Positions 16,534 to 25,946 of a stretch of 64,000 nucleotides of DNA are shown here, piece by piece. The notes beneath the pieces are model-generated. The model had not been told where the DNA came from. It saw nothing but the letters and a program-made list of their open reading frames with translations, and did no database searches. Position 1 is the first letter of the stretch. The number at the start of each line of letters is the position of its first letter. Origin of the DNA: WHSW01 sp963705955. GTDB taxonomy: Bacteria > Actinomycetota > Thermoleophilia > Solirubrobacterales > 70-9. The translations under genes and the position numbers were made by a program. The stretch spans positions 868,001-932,000 of the forward strand of contig CAVPLH010000006.1 in assembly GCA_963705955.1 (NCBI GenBank). Reading direction: 5' to 3'.

Positions 16534-17373
16534 CTAGAGCTCGCCGAGCTCGCGCACGAAGCCGGCGTCGAGCTCGCCTGCGTAGACGCGCGACGCCGTT
16601 CCGCTCTGGGTCAGGTCGAGCTCGTCGGAGACGTCGACCGTGAGCTCGCCGCCGTCGAGGCGGACGGTGATCGGGCTCGGCGAGCCGGCGAGGTGCGCGG
16701 CGACGGCGGCGCCGGCGGCGCCGGTCCCGGAGGCGAGCGTCTCCCCCACCCCGCGCTCGAAGATCCGCGCCCGCACCTCGGAGCCGTCGACGCGGATGAA
16801 CGAGACGTTGGTCCGGTTCGGGAACAGCTCGTGGTGCTCGATCTGCGCTCCGAACGCGGCGATCTCGAGTGACTCGAGCTTCGCGGCGACCTCGATCACG
16901 CACTGCGGGTTGCCGACGTTGACGTGCCGGAAACGCCACTCGCGGCCCCCCGCGATCAGGGTTCCGGAACCGTCCTCCGGCCCCGTCGGGTAGTCGGCGG
17001 AGGTCAGCGACGCGTTGCCGAGCTCGATCGAGACGGTCCCCGGGCCGGTGATCGTCGGGGTGAGCTCGCCGGCCTTCGTCAGGATCGTGAACCGATCGGC
17101 GTCGGTCCACCCCGCCTCGCGCAGGTAGAGGACCGCCTCGCGGGCTCCGTTGCCCGACAGCTCGGCCTCAGAGCCGTCCGGGTTGAAGATCCGCAGCTCG
17201 GCGACGTGACCGGCGTCCTCGGCGCGCGACAGCAGCAGGATGCCGTCCGAGCCGACCCCGAAGTGGGGCTCGCAGATCCGCCTGATCCGCTCCGGCTCGA
17301 GCTCCCAGGGGAGCGCCTCGCGCTCGACGACGATGTAGTCGTTGCCGAGCGCCTGCCACTTCTCGAACCGCAC
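16534..17373 (-). CDS. dapF: Diaminopimelate epimerase-family protein with Ser/Ser active site
   Basis: A 279-residue PLP-independent epimerase fold, normally converting LL- to meso-diaminopimelate with two cysteines acting as base and acid. Substrate-binding landmarks are in place: Asn11 in ALGNDY, Asn64 in RIFNPDG, and Glu206-Arg207 in FERGVGET. Both catalytic positions are serine: Ser73 in AELSGNGARE (normally CGNG) and Ser215 in TLASGTGA (normally CGTG). The codons are TCG and TCC, so a single base error cannot explain both. The GNPHC histidine is also changed, to Gln157. The frame is intact. It may be an inactive or re-tuned epimerase. The product name is from the family, not proven. Confidence 0.85.
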   Translation of the reverse strand: MRFEKWQALGNDYIVVEREALPWELEPERIRRICEPHFGVGSDGILLLSRAEDAGHVAELRIFNPDGSEAELSGNGAREAVLYLREAGWTDADRFTILTKAGELTPTITGPGTVSIELGNASLTSADYPTGPEDGSGTLIAGGREWRFRHVNVGNPQCVIEVAAKLESLEIAAFGAQIEHHELFPNRTNVSFIRVDGSEVRARIFERGVGETLASGTGAAGAAVAAHLAGSPSPITVRLDGGELTVDVSDELDLTQSGTASRVYAGELDAGFVRELGEL

Positions 17374-17403
17374 GGTCGGCGAGCCTAGTGGTTGCCGACG
17401 ACC

Positions 17404-18288
17404 CTAGCCCAGCATCGCGGCGATCCGGCCGGCGACCGCGGCGTCATCGCAGCCGGTGCGATCGATGCGGTGGACATCCTCCATCCGCCTCATCCAGGTG
17501 AGCTGACGGCGCGCGAACCGCCACTGGGCGCGCTTCATCGCCTCGACGTCGCCGGCGAGCAGCTCGTCGAAGCCGATCGCCGCCCGCGCCGTCCGCGAGG
17601 CCCCGCCGAGGTCGGCGCTGCGGACCTCCCGCTCGGCTCCGAGGCGCACCATCTGATCCACCCTGGCGTCGATCCTCGCCCGCAGCTCGTCGCGGTCGAG
17701 CGTCACCCCGACCAGCGCCGTCGGGACCCGCAGACGCTCGCTCCAGAGCGCGGAGCCGGCCGGGTGAGCGGCGATCCGGAGCCGCGAGAGCTCGGTCAAG
17801 CGGACGATCCGCTTGCGATCGTTCGGGTGCACCCCCGAGGCGAGCTCGGGCGTGAGCTCGCCGTGAAGAGCCTCCGATCCGCGCTCGGCGAGATCAGCCT
17901 CGACCGCCGCCCGGACCGCCGACGGCACCGGTGGGCGCAGCTCGAGGTCCGCGAGCGCGGCGCGCATGTAGAGGCCGGTCCCCCCGACGACGATCGGGCG
18001 CCGCCCGGCGGCGAGCAGGCCGTCGATCTCGGCGTGCGCGAGCTCGGCGAAGCGGCCCGCCGAGAACTCGTCGTCGATCCCGGCGACCCCCACCAGCCGG
18101 TGCTCGAGTCGCGCCTGCTCGGCCGGGCTCGCCGCGCCGCTGAGAGTCTCGAGCCCGGCGTAGATCTGGATCGAGTCGCAGGAGACGGCAACCGGGTCCT
18201 CTCCCTGTGCGCGCAGCAGCTCGGCGAGCTCGATCGCGATCCCGGTCTTGCCGACCGCGGTCGGCCCGAAGATCGCGACGACCTGCAT
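17404..18288 (-). CDS. miaA: tRNA dimethylallyltransferase
   Basis: MiaA (294 residues) transfers a dimethylallyl group to A37 of tRNAs that read codons starting with U. The P-loop is IFGPTAVGKTGIAIELA (about residues 6-22), followed by DSIQIYAGLETLSGAAS and the DMAPP-binding GGTGLYMRAAL. The C-terminal RRQLTWMRRM segment binds tRNA. It is 13 bp downstream of miaB, whose product thiomethylates the same adenine, so the pair forms one pathway and probably one transcript. Confidence 0.95.
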   Translation of the reverse strand: MQVVAIFGPTAVGKTGIAIELAELLRAQGEDPVAVSCDSIQIYAGLETLSGAASPAEQARLEHRLVGVAGIDDEFSAGRFAELAHAEIDGLLAAGRRPIVVGGTGLYMRAALADLELRPPVPSAVRAAVEADLAERGSEALHGELTPELASGVHPNDRKRIVRLTELSRLRIAAHPAGSALWSERLRVPTALVGVTLDRDELRARIDARVDQMVRLGAEREVRSADLGGASRTARAAIGFDELLAGDVEAMKRAQWRFARRQLTWMRRMEDVHRIDRTGCDDAAVAGRIAAMLG

Positions 18289-18301
18289 TTCCGAAGGCCG
18301 G

Positions 18302-19628
18302 TCAGCGGGCGCGACTGAGCAGCCGCTCGTGGCCGGAGAGGGACTGCGAGGTCGCCGACGCGATCTCGACCTCGACCAGCTCCCCGGCCTCCGCGGTGCC
18401 CTCGAAGTTGACCGCTTTGTTGTGTCGGCTGCGCCCCCGCGCGCGGGTCGGGTCGGTGCGGCTCGGGCCCTCGACGAGGACCTCCACCGTCCGGCCGACG
18501 AAGCGCTGCGCGCGCTCCCGCGCCCGGCGCTGAACGGCGTCCACGAGTCGCTGCATGCGCTCGCGCTTCACCGGGTGCGGGACCTGGTCGGGCAGCGTCG
18601 CCGCCTCGGTGCCGCGCCGCGGCGAGAAGTTGAACGTGAAGGCGCCGTCGTAGCCGACCCGCTCGACGACGTCGAGCGTCGCTTCGAAATCGGCCTCGCT
18701 CTCACCCGGGAACCCGACGATGATGTCCGTGGTCAGGGCGCAGTCGGGGACGTGCTCGCGAACCATCGCGACCCGGTCGAGATAGCGATCGCGATCGTAG
18801 GTCCGGCGCATCGCCTTCAGGATCCGGCTCGACCCCGACTGCAGGGGGAGGTGGATGTGCTCGCAGAGCGCCGCCAGCTCGGCGTGCGCGCGGATCACGT
18901 CCTCGCGCATGTCCTTCGGGTGCGGGCTCGTGTAGCGGATCCGCTCGATCCCATCGACCGCGTCGACCGTCGCGAGCAGCTCGGCGAAGCTGATCCGGGT
19001 GTCGCGGGGGAGGTCGCGGCCGTAGCTGTTCACGTTCTGGCCGAGCAGGGTCAGCTCCCGCACGCCGTCGTCGGCGAGGCGCTCGACCTCCGATCAGCAG
19101 CTCGGCCGGGTCGCGGCTCTGCTCACGCCCGCGGGTCGAGGGCACGATGCAGTAGGAGCAGCGGCAGTTGCAGCCCTGGGAGATCTGCACCCAGGCCTGG
19201 AACTCGCGCTCGCGCTTCATCGGCAGGTGACCGGAGAAGTCCTCGAACTCGAAGTAGCCCTGCGCGGAGAGCGAGTCGGAGGCCAGGAACTCGGCCAACC
19301 GCGCGATCTGGCCCGGGCCGAAGGCGACGTCGACGAACGGAAAGCGCTCGAATACCTCGTCCTTGAGCGACTGAGCCCAGCAGCCGCCGACCCCGACCAC
19401 CCGCTCGGGCTGCTCGGACTTGAGCCGCTTCGCCTCGCCGAGATGGGCGATGAACCGCGAGTCCGCCGCCTCGCGGATCGAGCAGGTGTTGAACAGGATC
19501 AGGTCGGCGCCCGAGCGCTCCTCGGCCTCCTCGTAGCCGAGCGACTCCAGCATCCCCTTCATCCGCTCGGAGTCGTGGACGTTCATCTGGCAGCCGAACG
19601 TGGTGACGTGATAGCGCTTCGAGCTCAC
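18302..19628 (-). CDS. miaB: tRNA-2-methylthio-N6-dimethylallyladenosine synthase, frameshifted
   Basis: Radical-SAM methylthiotransferase that modifies i6A37 in tRNA. The N-terminal cluster-binding cysteines are in TTFGCQMNVHD, LFNTCSIRE and GVGGCWAQS. The radical-SAM cluster motif is QGCNCRCSYCIVPSTRG, with the required CxxxCxxC spacing plus one extra cysteine. The second half carries LTLLGQNVNSYGRDL and a C-terminal TRAM domain (GRTVEVLVEGPS). The two halves are in different frames; the join lies near 19090-19095, after DPAELLI. The total is 442 codons plus one extra base, so a one-base insertion is likely. Confidence 0.88.
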
Positions 19629-19699
19629 GACCGCAATCTTAGGAGCAGAGATGGAATACGACGAGATCAGCGGGCGAGCCCAGCCCCGGGGCGAGTCCC

Positions 19700-20897
19700 T
19701 CACCGGTGATCGTCGACGACCGCCGCGCGCCGGGTGGCGAGCCAGAAGCCGACGCCGCACAGCGTCGCGAGCGCGGCGACGCAGAGCAGCACCGTGCGGA
19801 CGCCGAACGCCTGTGCCGCGGGCCCGGTGACGATCAGTCCCACCCCACCCGCCGTCATGCACGCGGTCAGGAACGCGAGCAGCGCCTTCGCGCGCAGGCC
19901 GACGGCGGTACGCAGGGTGACGAGGGTGTTCGCGGGCGCGTTGGCGACCGGGTTGGCAAGGCCCGAGATCGCCAGCGGAACGGTCAGGGCGACGGCGGGC
20001 AGCGGCAGCGCCATGAGCCAGAGCGGAAGCGCCTGGATCAGGATCGAGGCGCGGATCACCGGGATCGGCGGCCGGTCGGCGACCCGCAGCGCCGGGATCG
20101 TGCCGGCGAGCGCCCCGAACCCCCACGCCGCGAGCAGCAGGCCGGCGATCCCGGCGCGCTCGCCGTACTCGGTGAAGGCGAGGATCGGCAACGAGAGGAG
20201 CAGCCCCTGCATCGCGAGCTCCTGCGTGGCGAAGGCCACCGTCATCGGCCGCAGGACGGGGTCGCCGAACATGTGCGCGGCTCCTGCCCAGACGCCTCCG
20301 TGCTCCGGCTCGGGCACCGGTGGGGCGGCCTGGCGCGGGACCCCGAAGGCGAGCAGCGACGCCGAGACCGCGTAGCTGCAGGCGTCGACGATCAACACGT
20401 TGCTCGGCCCCGATCAGCGCGATCAGCGAGCCGCCGACCGCGGGACCGATCACGAGCGGCAGCCGGTTCGCCGCCTGCAGCATCACGTTGCCCCGGGTCA
20501 ACTCGCCGGAGTCCTCGCCGAGAAGCTCGGGAAGGATCGCCCTCTGGGAGGCGAAGTGCGCCGGAAAGAAGGCTCCGAGCCCGAACGCGATCGCCAGCAG
20601 GACGCCGTAGGAGAGCGCGTCGAGGCTGTGCAGCAGCGGGACGGCGGCGACCAGGGGCAGGCGGGCGAGGTCGCAGACGAGCATCGTCCGTCGGGCGCCG
20701 AGGCGGCTGGCGATCTGGCCGCTCGGGATCCCGAACAGGGCGATCGGGATGAACTCGACGGCGGCGACGAAGCCGGCCCGAGCGGGCGAGCCCGTGGTCT
20801 CGAGGACGAGCCACGGCAACGCCAGCGCGGTGATCGCAGAACCGGTCGTCGAGAGGATCTCAGCGGTCAGCAGGGCGCGGACGCCAGGGCGTCGAAG
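19700..20897 (-). CDS. MFS transporter, frameshifted
   Basis: A ~400-residue major facilitator protein with roughly 12 hydrophobic helices. The first half contains PWLVLETTGSPARAGFVAAV and the signature loop ASRLGARRTMLVCDLARL between helices 2 and 3. The second half starts near VLIVDACSYAVSASLLAFGV. A one-base shift near 20396-20402, after LIALIGAEQ, separates the halves. Recognisable sequence extends up to about 20897 (RRPGVRALLTAEILS) without a good ATG or GTG there; a TTG at 20819 would cut the first helix. The transported substrate is unknown, and efflux is common for this subgroup. Confidence 0.75.
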
Positions 20898-20934
20898 CAG
20901 CCCCCCGCTGGGCCGAGTCCGGCTCGCCGCTATC

Positions 20935-21552
20935 TCAGCTCGAGCCCTTGCCGTGGGTCGACTCGACCAGGTACTGGACGACTGCGTCGAGCTCCTCAGG
21001 GCTGAGCCGGGTGCCGAAGTCCTGCGGCATCACGTTGGGCGGATAGCCCTTGGCGATCGTCGCGTTCGGATCGGTGATGTCCGTCTTGATCTCCGCCGCG
21101 CTCATCTTCTTCAGCACGGCGTCGAGATCGGGGCCGGTCTGGGCGGTGGATCCCGCCGCCGCGAGCGTGTGACAGCCCGAGCAGCCGGCGTCGACGAAGA
21201 CCTGCGAGCCGTCGACGTTCGGGGCGGTCGTCGTCGAGGCGCTGGTCGAGGTCGTGCTCGAGCTCGCTTCCACGCTTCCGGCCTCCTCGTTCGCCTCGGT
21301 GGTATTCCCGGCTGCCTGATTCTCGGCCGTGGCCTCGGCCAGGGCCTGATCTCGCTCGTGCTGATCGTCGACCGCGTGGCGCCACGCGAACGTCGTCGTT
21401 CCGGCGACCAGGAGCGCGAACACGGCCACCCCGCCGATCAGCAGGGCGCGCGAGGTCGGGAACTTGTTGAAGCGCAATCCGACGAAGGAGACGATCAGCG
21501 CGGCGGCCACCAGGCCGAGGCCGAGGATGTAGAAGGCGGTCCCGTTGTTCAT
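20935..21552 (-). CDS. Membrane-anchored monoheme cytochrome c
   Basis: A 205-residue protein with two N-terminal transmembrane helices (about residues 8-28 and 36-57). A long Thr/Ser/Ala-rich linker (residues ~80-115) leads to an extracytoplasmic cytochrome c domain. The heme attachment motif is CSGCH in VDAGCSGCHTLAAA, with a probable axial Met in PPNVMPQDFG. It should carry electrons outside the membrane, for instance to a terminal oxidase. No oxidase subunit or maturation gene is in the window, so its partner is unknown. The linker composition differs from neighbouring proteins. Confidence 0.88.
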   Translation of the reverse strand: MNNGTAFYILGLGLVAAALIVSFVGLRFNKFPTSRALLIGGVAVFALLVAGTTTFAWRHAVDDQHERDQALAEATAENQAAGNTTEANEEAGSVEASSSTTSTSASTTTAPNVDGSQVFVDAGCSGCHTLAAAGSTAQTGPDLDAVLKKMSAAEIKTDITDPNATIAKGYPPNVMPQDFGTRLSPEELDAVVQYLVESTHGKGSS

Positions 21553-21636
21553 CCGCGGGTGATCCTAGAACACGGCCGCGGACATTCACCGGCCGGGTTT
21601 TCGCCCCGCCGTGCCGCGGTCGCGGCGCACGAACGC

Positions 21637-23179
21637 TCAGCTCGCGAAGGAGGTTGCGCGACTCTCTCGGATCACTGTGATCTTGATCCGTCCCGGGTAG
21701 TCCATCTCCTTCTCGACCGCTGTCGCGATCTCGTGGGAGATCAGCGCCGCGCGCTCGTCGTCGATCTCGCCGGGATCGACGATCACGCGGATCTCGCGGC
21801 CGGCCCGCATCGCGAAGACCCGCTCGACGCCCTGATGGCGGGAGGCGATCTCCTCGAGGTCGCGAAGCCTCTCGACGTACTGCTCGAGGGCGTCGCCGCG
21901 TGCTCCCGGCCTGGCGCCCGAGAGGGCGTCCGCGGCCTGCACGATCACGGCTTCCACGGTCCGCGGCTCGACCTCGGCGTGGTGAGCCTCCATCGCGTGG
22001 GCGACGGCCTCCGACTCGCCACGCCGCCGGGCGATCTTCGCGCCGACGAGGGCGTGCGGGCCTTCGACCTCATGGCTCACCGCCTTGCCGATGTCGTGCA
22101 GCAGCGCCGCCCGGCGAGCCGTCTCGACCGAGGCGCCGAGCTCCGTCGCGAGCATCGCCGCGAGCTGCGAGCACTCGACCAGATGATCGAGCACGTTCTG
22201 TCCGTAGCTGGTCCGGAAGCGAAGCTCGCCGAGTAGCCGGGTGAGCTCGGGGTCGAGCCCGTTGACCCGGGCTTCGAGCGCTGCCTTCTCGCCCTCCTCG
22301 GCGATCCGCCCGCCGACCTGCTCGCGGGCGTGCTCGTAGGTCTCCTCGATCAGCGCCGGATGGATGCGCCCGTCGGCGATCAGCTGCTCGAGCGTCAGCC
22401 GCGCGATCTCGCGGCGCACGCCGTCGAAGCTCGAGAGCACGACGGCCGACGGCGTCTCGTCGATGATCACGTCGACGCCGGTGAGCTTTTCGAGGGCGCG
22501 GATGTTGCGGCCGTCGCGGCCGATGATCCTCCCCTTCATCTCGTCGTTGGGTAGTTCGACCAGGCGGGTCGTCGACTCGCTGGAGTGCTTCGCGGCGAGA
22601 CGCTGCATCGCGACCGAGAGGATGTTTCGGGCGCGGCGCTCGACCTCGACCCGGGTCTCCTCCTCGACCTGCCGCAGCCTCAGCCCGGCCTGGTGCTTGG
22701 CCTCCTGCTCGACGTCGGCCAGCAGCAGCTGACGCGCCTGGGCGGCGGAGAGCCCGGAGAGCCGCTCGAGCTCGCGCCGCTGGACGCGCTTCGCGCTCTT
22801 CAGCTCCGCGGTCGCCGTCTCGAGGTTGCGCTCGCGGTCCTCGAGCGCCTGGGCGCGACGGTCGAGGTCGGCGCGCTGCACGGCGAGCGACTCGGTCTCG
22901 CGCAGCGCCCGCTCCTCCATCCGCGCGATCTCGTCGCGCCGGGCGCGTAGCTCGGCGTCGGCGGTCGGGTCGGTCGGCGCGGCGCCGTCGACCTGCGGGG
23001 GCGGCGACCGCCGGGAGAGCATCGGGCGCGGTGGCCGCCGGCGGGTCCGCCCCGGGCACGCCATCGGCGCGACCCGGCGGAGCCGCCTCTGGCGGCGACG
23101 GCGCCGCGGCACCGGGCTCTGGGGCCGGCGGCGGCCGGCGATCGCGTCGCCAGGGGAGCCAGAGCGCGCGTTGAGCCAT
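21637..23179 (-). CDS. rny: Ribonuclease Y, frameshifted in the N-terminal region
   Basis: Endoribonuclease that starts mRNA decay. The order is a coiled coil (about residues 70-190), a KH domain with KGRIIGRDGRNIRALEKLTG, then an HD domain with the metal motif AALLHDIGKAVSHEVEGPHA. It ends IKITVIRESRATSFAS, as the family does. The first ~60 residues from the ATG at 23179, which has a GAAAGGAAG ribosome site, are proline- and alanine-rich without the usual membrane helix. Sequence quality there is doubtful, because a C5 run near 22996-23000 shifts the frame by one extra base. It probably acts with RNase J, encoded elsewhere in the window. Confidence 0.9.
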
Positions 23180-23528
23180 CGCTTCCTTTCTGTGGCCCAG
23201 GGGGCCGCCTCGGTTTGCGCTGTCCGGCGGCCGGTCGGCCGCCACGACCGCGGCGCCCGGAGCGCGCGTGGCGTGCTGTTCGAGGCGTGCGCGGACGCAC
23301 GCGCCTCATCCGTGACTTACGTCCTCGGTGTCGGCAGCCTCTCAGATGTCGTGTTCATCGCAGAAAAGGACTTCACGTCCAGCATGCTTCGCGTGTTCGG
23401 GGCGACCCGCAGGCCGCTGCAGCGATCGTAGAGCCGGACCGCCGATCGCGCAAGTTGCGCAGCGCCGAGTCACCGCGTCGCCGCCCGAGTCCCGGGGTCG
23501 CCGCAGCCACCGCGTCGCAGGGCGCGGC
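23180..23528. other. Intergenic gap between rny and recX, no convincing gene
   Basis: This 349-bp stretch holds no gene I can support. A minus-strand frame from a GTG at 23473 to 23342 could encode 43 residues with a CATC pair near the start and a CDEHD ending, which resembles a tiny zinc ribbon. It has no ribosome site that I recognise. The rest is GC-rich with no clear promoter or terminator. The rny ribosome site lies at its left border. Confidence 0.5.
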
Positions 23529-23984
23529 TCAGGCCGCACCGCCCTCGAAGGCGCGGACGGCGTCGTAGGCGAGCTCGGAGTCGTAGCCGCGACGCGCCAG
23601 GTAGGCGAGCGCACGCCCGCGCGACCGTTCGTCGACCGGGCGCTCAGCGCGCCGGTCGAGCAGCTCGACCGCCCGCTCGAGCTGATCCGAGCGACCGTCC
23701 CCGTCCAGCGCGGCCTCGATCTGCGACGGATCGAGACCGCGCTCGCCCAGCGCGAGCCGGATCCGCTCGGGGCCCCAGCCGGCGAGCTCGCGCTTGTCGG
23801 CCGCAAAGCGAGCGGCGAAGCGCTCGTCGTCGAGCGCCCCGGCGACGGTCAGGCGCTCGACCGCGTCCTCGATCTCGCCCACCCCGAAGCCGCGTCCCCG
23901 GAGCCAGGCGACCAGCTCGGCGCTGGTCCGCTCCTTGTGCGAGAGCGCCTCGAGCGCGCGCTCGAACGCCGCCTCGCCCGGCAT
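23529..23984 (-). CDS. recX: Regulatory protein RecX
   Basis: A 151-residue modulator that caps RecA filaments. It is made of repeated three-helix units, visible in ALEALSHKERTSAELVAWL, EIEDAVERLTVAGALDDERF and ERIRLALGERGLDPSQIEAA. The start at 23984 lies 19 bp downstream of the recA stop on the same strand, the standard recA-recX arrangement. A longer frame upstream is recA read in another frame. No LexA box was recognised nearby. Confidence 0.92.
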   Translation of the reverse strand: MPGEAAFERALEALSHKERTSAELVAWLRGRGFGVGEIEDAVERLTVAGALDDERFAARFAADKRELAGWGPERIRLALGERGLDPSQIEAALDGDGRSDQLERAVELLDRRAERPVDERSRGRALAYLARRGYDSELAYDAVRAFEGGAA

Positions 23985-24003
23985 CCCCGGCGACCGCCTC
24001 GGT

Positions 24004-25161
24004 TCAGGCGGCCTCGCGCTCGGCCGCCTCGGGGACCTCGGCCTCGGCCGCCGTGGCCGCCTCGGGGGCCTCGGCCGCCTCGGGTGCGTCCGGCACGGCC
24101 CGTGGCCGCGCCGGGGTCCGCTCCACCCCGAGCTCCGCGAACAGCTTTGCCTCGATCTCGGCCGCCAGGTCGGGGTTCTCGGCGAGATACTGCTTCGTGT
24201 TGTTGCGCCCCTGGCCGAGCCGCAGCTCGCCGTAGGAGAAGAACGAGCCCGACTTCTGGACGAGGTCGTTCTCCAGCGCCAGGTCGAGCAGGTTGCCCTC
24301 GTGCGAGACGCCGGTCCCGTACTCGATGTCGAACTCGGCCTGGCGGAAGGGCGCCGCGACCTTGTTCTTGACCACCTTGACGCGGACCCTGTTACCGACC
24401 GCCTCGGTGCCCTCCTTGAGGGTCTCGATCCGGCGGATGTCGAGCCGCTGGGAGGAATAGAACTTGAGCGCGCGCCCACCGGGCTGGGTCTCGGGAGAGC
24501 CGAACATGACCCCGATCTTCTCGCGGATCTGGTTCGTGAACAGGCAGACGGTCTTCGCCCGGTTGAGGTTTCCGGCGAGCTTGCGCAGCGCCTGGGACAT
24601 GAGCCGAGCCTGGAGGCCGACCTGGGTCTCCCCCATCTGCCCCTCGAGCTCGACCCGCGGGGTCAGCGCCGCAACCGAGTCGATCGCGACCACGTCGACG
24701 GCGCCGGAGCGGACGAGGACGTCGACGATCTCGAGCGCCTGCTCCCCGTAGTCCGGCTGGGAGACGAGCAGCTCGTCCGTGTCGACGCCGATCCGCTTCG
24801 CGTAGATCGGGTCGATCGCGTGCTCGGCGTCGACGAACGCGCAGACGCCGCCGAGGGCCTGGGCCTCGGCGATGATGTGGTAGACGAGCGTCGTCTTGCC
24901 CGACGACTCGGGGCCGAAGATCTCGACGATCCGCCCGCGCGGGACCCCGCCGATCCCGAGCGCGAGATCGAGCGACAGCGCCCCGGTCGGGATCGCGTCC
25001 ACCGGGACGACCGCCTTGTCGCCGAGACGCATCACCGAGCCCTGCCCGAACTGCTTCTCGATCTGGCTGACCGCGGCGGTCAGCGCGGCGCCCTTGGCCT
25101 TCGCCTCCTTCTCGGCCGCCTTCAGATCCGCCTTCTTCGTATCCGCCATCTTCTTGATCAC
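24004..25161 (-). CDS. recA: Recombinase RecA
   Basis: DNA-dependent ATPase for strand exchange and SOS signalling. The Walker A loop is IFGPESSGKTTLVYHI; Walker B is VDVVAIDSVAALTPR. The DNA loop 1 and 2 region contains RLMSQALRKLAGNL and LFTNQIREKIGVMFG, and GGRALKFYSSQRLD follows. The C-terminal ~45 residues are Ala/Glu/Pro-rich, longer than in many relatives. The GTG at 25161 overlaps the thpR stop as GTGA; the ATG at 25149 is better spaced from the AGAAGAGG ribosome site and may be the real start. It lies in a cinA-hydrolase-thpR-recA-recX operon. Confidence 0.96.
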   Translation of the reverse strand: MIKKMADTKKADLKAAEKEAKAKGAALTAAVSQIEKQFGQGSVMRLGDKAVVPVDAIPTGALSLDLALGIGGVPRGRIVEIFGPESSGKTTLVYHIIAEAQALGGVCAFVDAEHAIDPIYAKRIGVDTDELLVSQPDYGEQALEIVDVLVRSGAVDVVAIDSVAALTPRVELEGQMGETQVGLQARLMSQALRKLAGNLNRAKTVCLFTNQIREKIGVMFGSPETQPGGRALKFYSSQRLDIRRIETLKEGTEAVGNRVRVKVVKNKVAAPFRQAEFDIEYGTGVSHEGNLLDLALENDLVQKSGSFFSYGELRLGQGRNNTKQYLAENPDLAAEIEAKLFAELGVERTPARPRAVPDAPEAAEAPEAATAAEAEVPEAAEREAA

Positions 25162-25790
25162 CTCTTCTGTCCCTCAGGGGACGCCAAGTCCACGCCCGCC
25201 AGGGACACGTACTCGGCACCCTCGGGCTTCAGATTCGAACGGTAAAGAGCCACCCGGACGGCTCCGAAGGGCTCGGTCAACGCCTCCGGCAGCGCCGCCG
25301 GGGGCTCGCGCACGCGTCGCGGGCGCCCCTTTCCGCGGCGTTTGCCCCGATCCGGCGGCAGCCGCTCGGTGCGAACCCGCGCGATCGTCAGGTGGGGCCA
25401 GAACGAGCGCTTCTCGGGCTCATAGAAGCGCTCTGCCTCGAGCGCTTCGGAGAGCTCTCGCTGTATCGCCTCGGCATCCGGGCTGACGGCGCCGAGCGCA
25501 TAGAGGCGTGGCCGTCCCTTCGGCAGTGGCGACGCCTCGCTCGCGAACCGGAGCTCGACCGGTCGCGGCGCCACCGAGCCGACGATCTCGGCGATGCGCG
25601 GGATCGCCCGCTCCGGGTGGTAGGCGAGAAAGCAGAGCGTCACGTGCAGCGCGTCGGCGCGCATCGGTCGCAGCGCGGGATCGGAAAACGCCTTCGACTG
25701 CCATCGGGCGAGCGCCTCGCGCACCCGATCGGGCAAGTCGAGGGCGACGAAGAGGCGCGCTCGCGGCGATTTGAGGCGCTGCTTGGCCAT
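25158..25790 (-). CDS. thpR: RNA 2',3'-cyclic phosphodiesterase
   Basis: A 2H phosphoesterase of 210 residues that opens 2',3'-cyclic phosphates on RNA ends. The two HxTx motifs are HVTLCFLAYHPE (about residue 50) and HLTIARVRTERL (about residue 130). It begins RLFVALDLPDRVREAL as usual. It has a basic insertion, RGKRRGKGRPRRVRE, after the second motif. It is immediately upstream of recA with a 4-bp overlap, a typical cinA-thpR-recA neighbourhood. Confidence 0.9.
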   Translation of the reverse strand: MAKQRLKSPRARLFVALDLPDRVREALARWQSKAFSDPALRPMRADALHVTLCFLAYHPERAIPRIAEIVGSVAPRPVELRFASEASPLPKGRPRLYALGAVSPDAEAIQRELSEALEAERFYEPEKRSFWPHLTIARVRTERLPPDRGKRRGKGRPRRVREPPAALPEALTEPFGAVRVALYRSNLKPEGAEYVSLAGVDLASPEGQKR

Positions 25791-25946
25791 GCCGCTGAAA
25801 CTACGCGGCGACGCGGCGCCAAACGGCCACGAGCCGACCCGGGTGCGTGCCCGAAGCGTGCCGAATCGAACCGATCGCTCTCACATCCACCCCCGACGCG
25901 GGCCCGATCGCGGGCCGCGGGGCGTTGCGCGGCGGCGCCGCGTCGA

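Noticed and set aside
18702..20819. Single 705-residue MFS transporter-MiaB fusion
   Set aside because: Two frame breaks join unrelated genes; each half resumes its family sequence in another frame, and a normal miaB start with a 71-bp gap exists.
23342..23473. 43-residue minus-strand frame with CATC and CDEHD ends
   Set aside because: It could be a tiny zinc ribbon, but it lacks a ribosome site, a known family and support from context.
24980..25250. LexA (SOS) box for recA
   Set aside because: recA starts inside an operon with thpR overlapping it, and no convincing GAAC-N-GTTC type site was seen near its start.
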